This document shows, piece after piece, positions 8,875 to 17,788 of a stretch of 53,117 nt of DNA. The stretch's first letter is position 1. Each line of letters begins with the position of its first letter. The translations under genes were made by a program, and so were the position numbers. Source of the stretch: Methanomicrobia archaeon. Lineage in GTDB: Archaea > Halobacteriota > Bog-38 > Methanoflorentales > Methanoflorentaceae. Location: positions 1 to 53,117 of the forward strand of contig JACWML010000008.1 of NCBI GenBank assembly GCA_015661395.1, written 5' to 3'. Under the pieces are notes generated by a model that worked only from the letters and a program-made list of their open reading frames with translations, had not been told where the DNA came from and searched no databases.

Positions 8875-8905
8875 TGCCCCAAGATATATAGAACCGTCTA
8901 TCGGC

Positions 8906-8916
8906 ACTATAAATAG
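8906..8916 (+). promoter_or_regulatory. TATA box of the nop5-flpA operon
   Basis: CACTATAAATA, predicting a transcript start near 8935 and a leader of about 35 nt before ATG 8973. Confidence 0.55.
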
Positions 8917-8972
8917 AATAGACCCCATCGCATCCGTTGCGAAGACTGGCGCAACTAACGACAAAATGAGCC

Positions 8973-9878
8973 ATGGCCCACGTTAAAACTTGGTTTGGAG
9001 ATATCGAACTACACAACGACGAGATCGTCCGCTCGCAGGTCTTGAAGGCAGACATCGACGCGATGGCACAGCGCTTACAGCGAGAGGACTTTGCCGATTT
9101 CGATAAGGAATGCAGAGGTCGTCTCAGGGAGATTGCGATCAAACTTCAAGTTGTCAGCTCCGAGCTCGAATATGTTTCAGTCCTTCGCGCTGTTATGATA
9201 CAAAGCGCGAAGGAACGGATAGTCACAGCGTTTGCGCAGCCCGACGCGCGCATCATCCAGCTAATCGACGGTATCGACGATATTGATGAGTCGATAAACT
9301 TGCTCTCTGAACGACTTTCGGAGTGGTGTTTGCTCACGTCGGAGACGTCCATGCCAGAGGACCTGCTGGAGGCTTTTGTCTCCTCACCTTCCGCACAGTC
9401 ACCGCTGGCGCAAGAATTTGCCGGTTCCATAAGCCGACTTTGCGAATTGAGACAGGAAATAGCAAACGCCATCGAGCTTGAAATGCGCACCACTGCCCCC
9501 AATCTCTCCACGCTCGCTGGCGAACTGCTCGGCGCGCGATTAATCGCTCGAGCAGGTGGTTTAGGATCACTCGCAAGGATGCCAGCTAGCAGGATTCAGG
9601 TAATGGGCGCTTCAAAGGCGCTATTCAAGCATATAAAGTACGGCACAAAACCGCCCAAGCACGGAGTTATTTTTCAACATCCGCTTGTTCGCGGCAGTCA
9701 CCCGAACATCAGAGGAAAGATTGCAAGAATCTTAGCTGCAAAAATAGCCATTGCGGCTCGTTTAGACTTCTATTCAAAAAGGGCCTATCCTGAACTATTA
9801 AGCCAATTGGAAAAACGAGTTGGCGAACTGCAGACCGCGGAGCGCAACCCCCAACAACATGAAGATATCACGCCATAA
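8973..9878 (+). CDS. nop5: C/D box RNP core protein Nop5
   Basis: A 301-residue Nop5/Nop56-58 homologue that bridges L7Ae-bound guide RNA and fibrillarin in archaeal 2'-O-methylation complexes. The N-terminal domain binds fibrillarin, the middle is a long coiled coil (about residues 90-170), and the C-terminal NOP domain shows NLSTLAGELLGARLIARAGGL-type sequence followed by PASRIQVMGASKALF and the HGVIFQHPLV...HPNIRGKIAR signature. The usual Lys-rich tail is short. Gene overlaps flpA by 20 nt. Confidence 0.95.
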   Translation: MAHVKTWFGDIELHNDEIVRSQVLKADIDAMAQRLQREDFADFDKECRGRLREIAIKLQVVSSELEYVSVLRAVMIQSAKERIVTAFAQPDARIIQLIDGIDDIDESINLLSERLSEWCLLTSETSMPEDLLEAFVSSPSAQSPLAQEFAGSISRLCELRQEIANAIELEMRTTAPNLSTLAGELLGARLIARAGGLGSLARMPASRIQVMGASKALFKHIKYGTKPPKHGVIFQHPLVRGSHPNIRGKIARILAAKIAIAARLDFYSKRAYPELLSQLEKRVGELQTAERNPQQHEDITP

Positions 9879-10485
9879 GGTCGCTGGAGTTTTTTTACTA
9901 GATAGGCAGTTAGCTACGAAAGGCGAAGCCCTGTACGGGGAGAGAACTTTCGACGGGTACCGGCTTTGGAATCCGCGACGGAGTAAGTTGGCAGCATTAT
10001 TGATGAAGCAGGCGCAAGTGCCTCTGGCGCCTGAGCAGATTGTGCTCTACTTAGGGGCTGCATCAGGGACGACTGTCTCGCACCTAGCCGATATTGTTTC
10101 ACTCGTGTACGCCGTAGAGTTTGCGCCACGCGTCGCACGGGACCTCGTTCGTTTGTCGGAGCGCGTGAAGAATATCGTCCCCTTAATCTCAGATGCTGCA
10201 CAACCTGACTATGGGCCTGTTGTCGAACTTGTTGATCTGTTATACCAGGACGTTGCACAGCCGAGACAAGCTGAAATCGCTGTTAAAAACGCCGAATTGT
10301 TCTTGAAACCGCGCGGCCACGCTTGCATTATGATTAAAGCGCGAAGCATAGATGTCACGGCGAAACCTAAAACAGTCTATAAACGAGAAGTCAAGAAATT
10401 AGAAGAGCTATTCGACATTGAGTCCGTCCATGAGCTCGAACCGTTTTATAAGGCGCACGCAGCAGTCATTGCACGCTTAGCTTGA
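9859..10485 (+). CDS. flpA: fibrillarin-like rRNA/tRNA 2'-O-methyltransferase
   Basis: A 208-residue catalytic subunit of the C/D box RNP; it transfers methyl from SAM to ribose 2'-OH guided by sRNA. Seen: GERTFDGYRLWNPRRSKLAA near the N-terminus, LYLGAASGTTVSH (SAM motif I), VYAVEFAPR (acidic loop), DLLYQDVAQPRQ and MIKARSID. ATG 9859 is the family start; the frame stays open further upstream only as overlap with nop5. Coupled translation with nop5 by a 20-nt overlap is the standard archaeal arrangement. Confidence 0.95.
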   Translation: MKISRHKVAGVFLLDRQLATKGEALYGERTFDGYRLWNPRRSKLAALLMKQAQVPLAPEQIVLYLGAASGTTVSHLADIVSLVYAVEFAPRVARDLVRLSERVKNIVPLISDAAQPDYGPVVELVDLLYQDVAQPRQAEIAVKNAELFLKPRGHACIMIKARSIDVTAKPKTVYKREVKKLEELFDIESVHELEPFYKAHAAVIARLA

Positions 10486-10616
10486 TTGCGCAAGAATCAC
10501 TATAGCACGCAGATCGCAGCCTACAGTTTCTTCTTTTTGCCGCGTGCGATTCCAAACCGGCAAAACTTTTTAACGAATCACGTGTATGCTAGTTACAGTT
10601 CAATAACGAGGATAAA

Positions 10617-11138
10617 ATGGCACGCAAACCAGCTAAGATGTATAGAAGGGTTACAGGACCCGCCTACACAAGGAAGTCTTATATGGGGGGGATCCCTGGA
10701 AGCAAGATTTCACAGTTCGATACCGGCAACCTAAGTGGCGATTTCAAGGTGGCAGTTTCACTCAGCGTTGATGAACCGTGCCAAATACGACATACTGCGC
10801 TGGAAGCCGCCAGGATCGCAGCAAACCGTTACCTGATGAAATCAACAGGCAGGCTGAATTTCAGGCTAAAGCTCCGCGTCTATCCGCACCATGTGCTGCG
10901 AGAGAACAAGATGGCCACCGGCGCTGGGGCTGATCGGGTTCAGGATGGGATGAGGGGGGCATTTGGAAAGGCAGTAGGAACCGCCGCCCGCGTAGCCTCT
11001 GACCAAAAAGTGTTTACGGTGTTTGTAAATCCCCCGAACTTTTTAAAAGCCAAAGAAGCGCTGCGTAGAGCTTCGATGAAAGTGCCACCGCCGTGCAGAA
11101 TTGTCATAGACGAAGGGTTTGAGCTCATCAAAGCGTGA
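10617..11138 (+). CDS. rpl10e: 50S ribosomal protein L10e (uL16)
   Basis: A 173-residue large-subunit protein at the central protuberance near the A and P sites. Seen: [10 protein letters not shown] start, [48 protein letters not shown] and the [13 protein letters not shown] segment. ATG 10617 follows a GAGGA ribosome binding site by 5 nt, and a TATA-like CTTTTTAACG lies about 50 nt upstream. Length is normal. Confidence 0.97.
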   Translation: MARKPAKMYRRVTGPAYTRKSYMGGIPGSKISQFDTGNLSGDFKVAVSLSVDEPCQIRHTALEAARIAANRYLMKSTGRLNFRLKLRVYPHHVLRENKMATGAGADRVQDGMRGAFGKAVGTAARVASDQKVFTVFVNPPNFLKAKEALRRASMKVPPPCRIVIDEGFELIKA

Positions 11139-11178
11139 TGCTACCAGGACCGCTGTAAATTGTGATGGTCAGAAGAAG

Positions 11179-11802
11179 GTGTATAGTACGGATAGTTATG
11201 AAAACTACTTGGATCGCGGCATCAAGAACTTGCCTCAGACAACGATAGCCGCGGAACGTTTTTCGATACCCGTACCCCGGGTGTTTATCGAAGGAAGAAT
11301 GACTGTTTTTGAGAATTTCAGCGAAATCAGCGACGTGTTAAATAGAAATCCTGAGCACGTGCTCAAATTTCTGTTGCGAGAACTCGGAACTGCAGGCAAA
11401 GCGGACGGTGGGAGGGTCATTTTTCAGGGCCGTTTTTCGCAAGAGATGATAGCCGCCCTCATCGATGATTATGTTGCGGAGTACGTAATTTGCTCAGAAT
11501 GCAATAGACCAGACACACACCTAACGAAGACTGATAGAACGGTTATGCTAAAGTGTGACGCGTGCGGCGCTCACAGGCCCATACGGAAACGATATGTGAA
11601 GAAGGAAAGCGCGGCCAGTGCGCTTGAAGAGGGGAGCGTCTACGACGTGCGGATCGAAGCCGTCGGCAAGCGAGGAGACGGGATTGCCAAGGTTGGCAAA
11701 TACTCGCTGTTCGTTCCGGGCGCGCGCAAAGGAGACACCGTAAAGGTACGAGTCAAGAAGATCTCGGGTACTCTCGCATTCACCGAAAAAGTACCGGGTT
11801 GA
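11179..11802 (+). CDS. translation initiation factor aIF2 subunit beta with C-terminal TRAM domain
   Basis: Beta subunit of the Met-tRNAi carrier aIF2, 207 residues from GTG 11179. The core fold runs to about residue 105 (YENYLDRGIKNLP, VFENFSEISDVLNR, HVLKFLLRELGTAG). A C4 zinc ribbon follows (CSEC...CDAC). The last 60 residues form a TRAM domain (VYDVRIEAVGKRGDGIAKVG, KGDTVKVRV), an RNA-binding extension I know from methanogen homologues. Start choice is uncertain: the frame is open to a TTG at 11119, but that would overlap L10e, and homologues begin just before the YENYLDR motif. Confidence 0.9.
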   Translation: MYSTDSYENYLDRGIKNLPQTTIAAERFSIPVPRVFIEGRMTVFENFSEISDVLNRNPEHVLKFLLRELGTAGKADGGRVIFQGRFSQEMIAALIDDYVAEYVICSECNRPDTHLTKTDRTVMLKCDACGAHRPIRKRYVKKESAASALEEGSVYDVRIEAVGKRGDGIAKVGKYSLFVPGARKGDTVKVRVKKISGTLAFTEKVPG

Positions 11803-12368
11803 GACATCTAGAGACGGCCTTGAGGCACACAGCCGTCGTGCACAAACCTCCACTTCAAGAGATTTTCGCTTCATCAGGCGCCTCGCTATGCAGGCAGCAT
11901 CGATGTACCACGGCAATGCGTGAACGCTGGGTTTCTCGCGCCATTTTGCGCACGCCGTAATGCCCAGGCATCGATTGTGGGTTATGAGGGCCCGATGCAC
12001 CGAAAACGATGCATTTGGTTGGCTCAGAATTTAGGCCTCTATTCAGACGAAAGAAATGCAGGGTGCTCATTGAGAAGGCCCTCCAAGCGGACTTATGCAA
12101 AGATAGGCAGATATAGACGCGATGCATCTGCGCAAGGCGCCGATTCTCGTGAAACCCTGCGCCATTGCACCCAACCAGCTATTTGTTGTCCTGCAACAAT
12201 GGCAAAGACACGTGGAGCGCTGGACTCCACACCGGCGGCATTACTCTCGCAATGGACGATCATGGTCTATTTGAAGATGACAAGGCTCTGCCGAGTCAAG
12301 AAGGACGACAAGCGGGCCGGATAAGCTCAAGACAATCACTGAATAACAAGGAACGGGAAGGACAGGCG
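11803..12368. other. 566-base region with no recognised gene
   Basis: A hairpin directly after the aIF2-beta stop (GACGGC at 11813-11818, GCCGTC at 11832-11837) could help end transcription. A direct repeat CGATGCA occurs at 11992-11998 and 12007-12013. I looked for signatures of SRP RNA (GGAAG tetraloop of helix 8), RNase P RNA (GAGGAAAGUCC) and tRNA T-arms and found none. Overlapping open frames on both strands (134 and 150 codons) do not look like proteins. A guide RNA or long 5' leader for pus10 is possible. Confidence 0.5.
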
Positions 12369-13580
12369 ATGTTCGAAATAGTGACCTCAATATTGAGCGA
12401 AGGACCTATTTGCAACGATTGTCTGGGGCGTCAATTTGCAAAATGTTCTACGAACCTCACTAACAAGCAGCGAGGACAGGCGATCCGAATCGTCAAGGCA
12501 ATGCTTGACAACGCGCCAGTGAACATCCAAGAGTGGGAAGATGCTTATGGCACGTGCTGGGTTTGCGGAGGTCTGTTTAACAATCTGGATTCGTGGGTTG
12601 AACGATGTCTGGAACAGCTCCACGACTACGAGTTCGCGAATTTTTTAGTTGGCACTAAACTGACTGGCAGACTCGCTGAGAATGAAGAAATACTGTGGGC
12701 TGAGTCTAAAACGACGACAGCCGAGCCGCTCAAATCAGCGTTAAACAGAGAATTGGGCAAGCGTATAGAGCTTCTTACCGGCAAACAGGCAGAATTCAGT
12801 AGGCCAGACATCTTGCTCATAGTCGATTTGGCCCGAGACAAGGTTGAGGTCCACGCGAACCCGCTTTTTATGTACGGCCGATACCTAAAGTTCGTCAGGG
12901 GGTTGCCACAGACGAAATGGCCGTGTGGCGAGTGCGGCGGAAAAGGCTGCGCAAGGTGCAACTTAACTGGGAAAATGTATCCCGAATCCGTTCAGGAGCT
13001 GATAGAAACCCACGTACTTAGCGCAAGCCGTGGCCAAGACGTGATATTTCACGGCGCTGGCAGAGAGGATGTCGACGCCCGCATGCTTGGAAACGGTAGG
13101 CCTTTTGTGCTGGAGATAAAATCTCCTCACAAAAGAAAAGTCGACCTTCACGAACTAGAACAGGCGATAAACTCTTCGCAAAAAAAAATCGCGGTAAGTC
13201 ATTTAGCCTTCGTTGACCACGAAACGGTCGTAAAAGTAAAAAACACCCTGTTGGACAAAGTTTATAGGCTTAAAGTGATATACGAAGATCCGATTCGTAA
13301 GGAAAAGTTAAAAGAAGCGCTGAAGCGACTTGAAGGCGATATAGAACAAACAACCCCTCAACGAGTTGTGCATCGCCGTGCAGACTTGAAGCGACACAAG
13401 AAAGTGCATTCGGCCGAACTCAGAGGTGATGAGATAATAATTCGGTGCGAAGGTGGACTCTACGTAAAGGAGTTAATATCTGGAGACAATGACAGAACTA
13501 CTCCGAGCCTTTCAGGTCTTCTCGGCGTAAATGCAAAAGTTGAAGAGCTTGATGTACTAGAAGTTGGCGGAGGTCTCTAA
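12369..13580 (+). CDS. pus10: tRNA pseudouridine synthase Pus10
   Basis: A 403-residue enzyme making pseudouridine 54 and 55 in the tRNA T-loop in archaea. The N-terminal domain has two CxxC pairs (CNDC near residue 15 and CWVC near 62) for zinc and a THUMP-like region; the catalytic domain contains [16 protein letters not shown] with the nucleophilic Asp, then VLEIKSP. A further Cys cluster lies at [15 protein letters not shown] 12369 follows GGAAGGACAGGCG, giving a ribosome binding site; the open frame upstream to 12165 has no homology that I recognise. The stop overlaps the L21e ATG by one base. Confidence 0.93.
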   Translation: MFEIVTSILSEGPICNDCLGRQFAKCSTNLTNKQRGQAIRIVKAMLDNAPVNIQEWEDAYGTCWVCGGLFNNLDSWVERCLEQLHDYEFANFLVGTKLTGRLAENEEILWAESKTTTAEPLKSALNRELGKRIELLTGKQAEFSRPDILLIVDLARDKVEVHANPLFMYGRYLKFVRGLPQTKWPCGECGGKGCARCNLTGKMYPESVQELIETHVLSASRGQDVIFHGAGREDVDARMLGNGRPFVLEIKSPHKRKVDLHELEQAINSSQKKIAVSHLAFVDHETVVKVKNTLLDKVYRLKVIYEDPIRKEKLKEALKRLEGDIEQTTPQRVVHRRADLKRHKKVHSAELRGDEIIIRCEGGLYVKELISGDNDRTTPSLSGLLGVNAKVEELDVLEVGGGL

Positions 13581-13879
13581 TGCCAAGATCACACGGTGAG
13601 CGGAGGAAGACGCGGTACAAGCTGAAGAAAACTATCAGGGAACGAGGCATTGCTCCGGTAAGTCACGCAATCAGGAGCTTTGAAGCGGGCCAGAAAGTCC
13701 ATATCGATCTAGACGCAAGCGTCCATAAGGGCATGCCGAATCCAAAGTTCCACGGCAAGACCGGAACAGTGCTCGGGCAACGCGGCCACGCATACGTCGT
13801 GGAAGTGACTGACGGCAATGCTGTAAAGACGGTAATAGCACGCCCGCAGCATCTGAAAGAACAGAAGCAGGCACAATGA
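13580..13879 (+). CDS. rpl21e: 50S ribosomal protein L21e
   Basis: A 99-residue large-subunit protein. Seen: [15 protein letters not shown] start, [20 protein letters not shown] and [16 protein letters not shown], all diagnostic. It is placed between pus10 (1-nt overlap, TAATG) and rpoF (4-nt overlap, ATGA), a gene order shared by many euryarchaea. Confidence 0.97.
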   Translation: MPRSHGERRKTRYKLKKTIRERGIAPVSHAIRSFEAGQKVHIDLDASVHKGMPNPKFHGKTGTVLGQRGHAYVVEVTDGNAVKTVIARPQHLKEQKQAQ

Positions 13880-14220
13880 TAGTAAAGACCGTGTTGGCAG
13901 AGGAGAACCTCACGCTTTCTGAGGTAAAAGAGATCTTCCTTGAGCTGACAACGCCTCGTTCCGAAGAAGAGTTCACCTACGAGTTCAGACGGGCCCTCGA
14001 CCACGTCAAAACTTTTTCAAAACTCACGGGATCGCAAGCCAGGCAGCTCGTCAACGAGCTAAAGAACCTCGAAAAGATGAAAGAGGAGATCGCGATCAGG
14101 ATCGCTGACATAATGCCGTTGTCCAAGGATGAGGTGCGATCCATCTATGCAAAAGAACGGTTTTCGCTGACAGAAGAGGAACTCAACGAGATACTCGACA
14201 TCGTAGCACGCTTTTGTTGA
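13876..14220 (+). CDS. rpoF: RNA polymerase subunit F (Rpb4 homologue)
   Basis: A 114-residue subunit that forms the polymerase stalk with RpoE and helps open-complex formation and termination. Mainly helical; the N-terminal strand pairs with RpoE and the C-terminal HRDC-like helices show [23 protein letters not shown] overlaps the L21e stop as ATGA, so translation is coupled. Length is usual. Confidence 0.93.
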   Translation: MIVKTVLAEENLTLSEVKEIFLELTTPRSEEEFTYEFRRALDHVKTFSKLTGSQARQLVNELKNLEKMKEEIAIRIADIMPLSKDEVRSIYAKERFSLTEEELNEILDIVARFC

Positions 14221-14237
14221 GGCCGGGAGCGATCTAA

Positions 14238-14795
14238 ATGAGAGGCGAGAGAGAGCAATATGTCCGCGTGCTAGACTATCTGCCACACGGCCACCCAGAC
14301 GATCCTCACCCCGTTTACAAGAAGAAACCCATTATCCACGTGGTGGGGGAGGACAATTTCACCCTGCTCGAACTCATTCCACGCGAGAACTACGTTCCGC
14401 AGTCGTATGACCGGCTCTATATCGGAGAGGAGGAACGGAGCGAAATCGATCACGTTAAAAGGCGTTTAAGCTATAAGGAACTCACGCACGGTGCAAAGGT
14501 TGAGTTGCCTTACGCTCTTGAAATAATTGTCAAAGAGCAAGAGCCCAGGTTTGTGAGCTTCTTCAATGAAGCACAGCCGATAACGACCCGCCTCCATACC
14601 CTAGCGCTGCTCCCTGGCGTGGGCAAAAAGCTCATGTGGGAGATTCTTGCGGAACGTAAGAAACGGCCTTTCGATAGTTTTGCCGATATTTCAAACAGAG
14701 TGAAGGGCTTGTATCACCCGGAAAAAGTAATGGCGAAAAGAATCGAAGATGAGCTCAAAGATGAGCACGCTAAGTATAAGTTTTTTGCGAAATAG
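14238..14795 (+). CDS. DUF655 family protein (putative nucleic-acid-binding)
   Basis: A 185-residue archaeal protein of unknown exact function. The N-terminal half has an OB-like pattern (YVRVLDYLPHGH, VVGEDNFTLLELIPR, GEEERSEIDHVKRRL). The C-terminal half has a helix-hairpin-helix motif (LLPGVGKKLMWEILAERKKRPF), suggesting DNA or RNA binding. Family members lie between rpoF and ksgA in many euryarchaea, as here, which hints at a link with transcription or ribosome assembly. ATG follows the rpoF stop by 17 nt with GGGAGCGATC upstream. Confidence 0.9.
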   Translation: MRGEREQYVRVLDYLPHGHPDDPHPVYKKKPIIHVVGEDNFTLLELIPRENYVPQSYDRLYIGEEERSEIDHVKRRLSYKELTHGAKVELPYALEIIVKEQEPRFVSFFNEAQPITTRLHTLALLPGVGKKLMWEILAERKKRPFDSFADISNRVKGLYHPEKVMAKRIEDELKDEHAKYKFFAK

Positions 14796-14798
14796 CGA

Positions 14799-15638
14799 GT
14801 GACGCGGCACCCAAAGCGTTCAATGCCCCGTAGAATCGACCGCAGCTACCATAAAGCGAAGTGGGGTCAGCACTTCTTAATAGATGATCAGATTATCGAG
14901 AAGATCATCAGCTATGCGGATATAACGCCAACCGAAACGATTTTAGAGATTGGCGGAGGTACCGGGAACCTTACAAGAAAACTTGCCCAGCGGTGCTACA
15001 GACTGGTTGTAGTTGAGGCGGATCGGCAGCTGGCGCGGAAGCTCTGTTCGATACCAGGTATCGACGTGCTGCACGCAGACGCTCTAAGGGTTGAATTTCC
15101 CCCGTTTGACAAGACAGTCTCTAACCTGCCGTATCAGATATCGTCCGAAGTCACGTTTAAGTTACTAAAGCATCCTTTTACGTGCGGCGTGCTGATGTAT
15201 CAAAAAGAGTTCGCGCAGCGGATGGTCGCAGCGCCGGGCACGAAGGACTATAGCCGTCTGACGGTCTGCCTCAGCTACATGTCAAAGGTCAAAGTGCTAG
15301 CGCGTGTCCCGAACACGGCATTCAATCCGCGCCCTGCAGTTGATTCCGTGATTGTTAAACTGGTCCCGACTAAACCGCGCTTTGAGGTACTCAACGATGT
15401 GTTCTTTCATCGCTTCGTTCGCGCGCTCTTCACGCAAAGACGAAAAACGCTAAGAGCTGCACTTCTGGTGACGGCACAGCTGCTTAACGTACAAGCGATG
15501 GACCAACTGATCGCCAAATTGCCTCAGCATTGGCTAGTCCGCCGGCCCTACGAACTCTCCCCAGAAGAGATTGCAACTCTGTCGAACGATTCGTTTGAGC
15601 TGCATGAAGTGCAAAAGACGAGGGTGCAGCAGCAATAG
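14799..15638 (+). CDS. ksgA: rRNA small subunit dimethyladenosine transferase KsgA/Dim1
   Basis: A 279-residue SAM enzyme that dimethylates two adjacent adenines in the 3'-terminal helix of 16S rRNA during 30S assembly. Seen: KWGQHFLIDD, LEIGGGTGNLTRKLA (motif I), VVVEADRQLA, the catalytic NLPYQISS (motif IV) and FNPRPAVDSVIVKL. The GTG start at 14799 is 4 nt after the DUF655 stop; an ATG at 14823 is an alternative. The tail after residue 255 is slightly longer than usual and Gln-rich. Confidence 0.94.
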   Translation: MTRHPKRSMPRRIDRSYHKAKWGQHFLIDDQIIEKIISYADITPTETILEIGGGTGNLTRKLAQRCYRLVVVEADRQLARKLCSIPGIDVLHADALRVEFPPFDKTVSNLPYQISSEVTFKLLKHPFTCGVLMYQKEFAQRMVAAPGTKDYSRLTVCLSYMSKVKVLARVPNTAFNPRPAVDSVIVKLVPTKPRFEVLNDVFFHRFVRALFTQRRKTLRAALLVTAQLLNVQAMDQLIAKLPQHWLVRRPYELSPEEIATLSNDSFELHEVQKTRVQQQ

Positions 15639-15663
15639 TTGAATTAAGCAGACGAGAGCAATT

Positions 15664-16284
15664 ATGACGCCCGAAATCGCCAAGGGAACCAAAAAAGTGC
15701 ATGATCTCAGCGAGCAAGTGCTCGTGCTGCCAGACGTTTATGAGCCGTGTGACGACACGTATATGCTCATGGAAACCGCCTTAAACGAGGTGCGTCCCAC
15801 TGACTCAGTTTTGGAGGTTGGCACAGGATGTGGAGTCATCGCTAAGAGGGTCGCAGAACGCGCCCGCTGCGTGATCGCGACTGACAAAAACCCGCGCGCG
15901 GTCGAAAATGCGAAGTTGAATGGTGTAGAGGCGACTATGGGGAATCTTTTTGCTGATCTAGACAGCCGGTTTGACCTCATCATCTTTAATCCGCCGTACC
16001 TGCCTAGCCGGGGTGACATATCACGTGACTGGCAGACCCAGGCTTGGGATGGGGGCCCCTCAGGTAGGGAAGTGATCGTGCAGTTCCTCTCACAGGTTGG
16101 TAACTACTTGACCCAAAAGGGCAGGGTGCTTTTAGTGATCTCTTCGATCACCGGCTACAAAGATGTGACAGAGCTAATGCACGTACAGTTTAGGATCGTC
16201 AGAGTCATTGCTGAACGCAAGTTCTTTTTTGAGACGCTGTATGTGGTGCTGGGCGCAGAATCTACGCAATCAGAGGGGCAATAA
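15664..16284 (+). CDS. HemK/Mtq2-like protein-glutamine methyltransferase
   Basis: A 206-residue SAM methyltransferase of the eukaryote/archaeal Mtq2 type, expected to methylate the GGQ glutamine of release factor aRF1. Seen: VYEPCDDTYMLMETAL, LEVGTGCGVIAKRVAE (motif I), ATDKNPRAVENA and the amino-methylating IIFNPPYLP motif, then WDGGPSGREV. It lacks the N-terminal helical domain of bacterial PrmC, as is usual in archaea. It closes the L10e-to-HemK run; the next genes are on the other strand. Confidence 0.88.
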   Translation: MTPEIAKGTKKVHDLSEQVLVLPDVYEPCDDTYMLMETALNEVRPTDSVLEVGTGCGVIAKRVAERARCVIATDKNPRAVENAKLNGVEATMGNLFADLDSRFDLIIFNPPYLPSRGDISRDWQTQAWDGGPSGREVIVQFLSQVGNYLTQKGRVLLVISSITGYKDVTELMHVQFRIVRVIAERKFFFETLYVVLGAESTQSEGQ

Positions 16285-16299
16285 GCGTTGCAATAGAGT

Positions 16300-16839
16300 T
16301 TAAAAAGGGCTTATGAACTTGTAAAATAGCAGTTCATCGACGTAAGTGCCGTTGTCTAGCCGCCCTTTCCTTAGTCTTCTTCCCTCGCTAGCGTAGTTTA
16401 AGGAGCGATACAACGCTGCCGCCGCATTTCCGTCGTAGCAGTTCACTTCTATCTTTTTAATGCCCTGCTCCAGAGCGATCTGCTCAAGTGCAACAATCAG
16501 CAATTTTCCGAGGCCCTTTCGTTGGAAAGCGGGATGGACCGCGACGCCGAACGAAGCGACGTGGGCGGCTCTCGACTGCGGATCATTCATTATCAGCGTC
16601 GCAGAACCAATGATCTTATCTTGGTGCAGGCCAAGCACAGTGATCTCATTCGTGTTGAGTCGGCTTAGCCACTGTTCTTTGTTCTTTACTAGATCAGCAA
16701 CACGGTATCGCTTTACCAGAAACTCATCGACTTGACTCAGCCACGAGTAAAGGTACTCGTAGCCGCCATTTTGATAATCGTCAATCTGGGCAACTTTCAG
16801 TTCGATGGTTGTTCCATCAGCGAGAGTGACGTGGCTCAC
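16300..16839 (-). CDS. GNAT family N-acetyltransferase
   Basis: A 179-residue acetyl-CoA-dependent acetyltransferase. Motif A is clear: VASFGVAVHPAFQRKGLGKLLI (with the Q/RxxGxG/A pyrophosphate loop), followed by IKKIEVNCYDGNAAAALYRSLNY (motif B). The C-terminal GRLDNGTYVDELLFYK resembles YhhY/PhnO-like enzymes. Acceptor unknown. It is the last gene of a minus-strand run with rpoL, csl4 and a methyltransferase. Confidence 0.85.
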   Translation of the reverse strand: MSHVTLADGTTIELKVAQIDDYQNGGYEYLYSWLSQVDEFLVKRYRVADLVKNKEQWLSRLNTNEITVLGLHQDKIIGSATLIMNDPQSRAAHVASFGVAVHPAFQRKGLGKLLIVALEQIALEQGIKKIEVNCYDGNAAAALYRSLNYASEGRRLRKGRLDNGTYVDELLFYKFISPF

Positions 16840-16857
16840 CGATCTGATGATAGTCCC

Positions 16858-17142
16858 TCAGGATATTGCTTCAGATTTTGACCTAATGAGTCCCAAAAGC
16901 GCTTCAAACTCGTCTTTTAGCCTCAGTGAAGCATCCTGCAGCGCTTTTAACGGATCCTTGGATTCCGTTTTGATATGGAATATTGGATTGCTGATCATCG
17001 GATGCTTGACGTCATACGTGGCGCTTTCGACCTGCGGATCTTGAAGCAGCGAGTATTTTAAGGCGTTCAGGAACGTGTGGCCCTCGTCGAGAAATTCTAT
17101 CTCAGCTTCGTCCTTTGTTGCGCGAATGATCTTAATATTCAT
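16858..17142 (-). CDS. rpoL: RNA polymerase subunit L (Rpb11 homologue)
   Basis: A 94-residue subunit that pairs with RpoD to form the platform on which the polymerase core assembles. Seen: FLDEGHTFLNALKYSLLQDPQVESATYDVKHP, of which HTFLNALK is diagnostic. Length is usual. It follows csl4 by 47 nt on the minus strand, the common archaeal order. Confidence 0.95.
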   Translation of the reverse strand: MNIKIIRATKDEAEIEFLDEGHTFLNALKYSLLQDPQVESATYDVKHPMISNPIFHIKTESKDPLKALQDASLRLKDEFEALLGLIRSKSEAIS

Positions 17143-17189
17143 TGTCTAGAAGTATTTGAAAAAAGTGGACCGCAAAGCGTCGTTATGCC

Positions 17190-17747
17190 TTAGATTACGC
17201 CCTTTCCGTAGTCCTCCGAGATCTTTCGCGTTTCAATACACTCGCAGCTTGGACATTCGAGCTTGTTCTGCTTCCGCACGAGCGGCATGCGGCATCTCGA
17301 GCAGAGCGCCTTTATCACGCCTAGATCCTTTTCAACCGTGCTCAATCTTAAGCTCTTTTCGTCTATTACTCTGGCCTTTATGATGTCTTGCTGGCTAAAC
17401 TCGGTTTCCAGCTTCGCGACGTATGAGTCCTTCACGTTTGAAATATGAATAGCTCCTTGATCTGCATTTGCGATTTCACGGTTTTCGTGACCTTTTATTC
17501 TTGCAATATCAACGAGTACGACGGCATTCTTCAGATCGACCACCCGGCCGACTACGATGTCGCCCGTCTTAAGCATGGGTGGGGTCTCCATAACGGGTAG
17601 GACTCGTACCGTTCGGTCTTTCTTGTTAGTTTCGACTTTTCCCGTTACGGCGGCGAATATCTTGCCTCTATCTTCATAGGTCCCATCGCCGGGTAGATAT
17701 TCTTCAGAAGCACCTATAAGGTCCCCTGGTACAACCATATCCGTCAT
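17190..17747 (-). CDS. csl4: exosome RNA-binding subunit Csl4
   Basis: A 185-residue cap subunit of the archaeal RNA-degrading exosome. An N-terminal domain (VVPGDLIGASEEYLPGDGTY) precedes the S1 domain (about 60-140: LKTGDIVVGRVVDLKNAVVLVDI, GAIHISNVKDSYV), and a C-terminal zinc ribbon has CSRC and CPSC. A strong AGGAAAGGA ribosome binding site precedes ATG 17747. It lies between a methyltransferase and rpoL, as in many euryarchaea. Confidence 0.95.
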   Translation of the reverse strand: MTDMVVPGDLIGASEEYLPGDGTYEDRGKIFAAVTGKVETNKKDRTVRVLPVMETPPMLKTGDIVVGRVVDLKNAVVLVDIARIKGHENREIANADQGAIHISNVKDSYVAKLETEFSQQDIIKARVIDEKSLRLSTVEKDLGVIKALCSRCRMPLVRKQNKLECPSCECIETRKISEDYGKGVI

Positions 17748-17788
17748 TTCTTATCCTTTCCTTCCTTCTTAGATTCAAGAACAATAAT

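Noticed and set aside
11548-12324. Long opposite frames (150 codons minus, 134 codons plus) around the gap after aIF2-beta
   Set aside because: Arg/Cys/Ser-rich translations without domains; one overlaps the aIF2-beta TRAM coding region.
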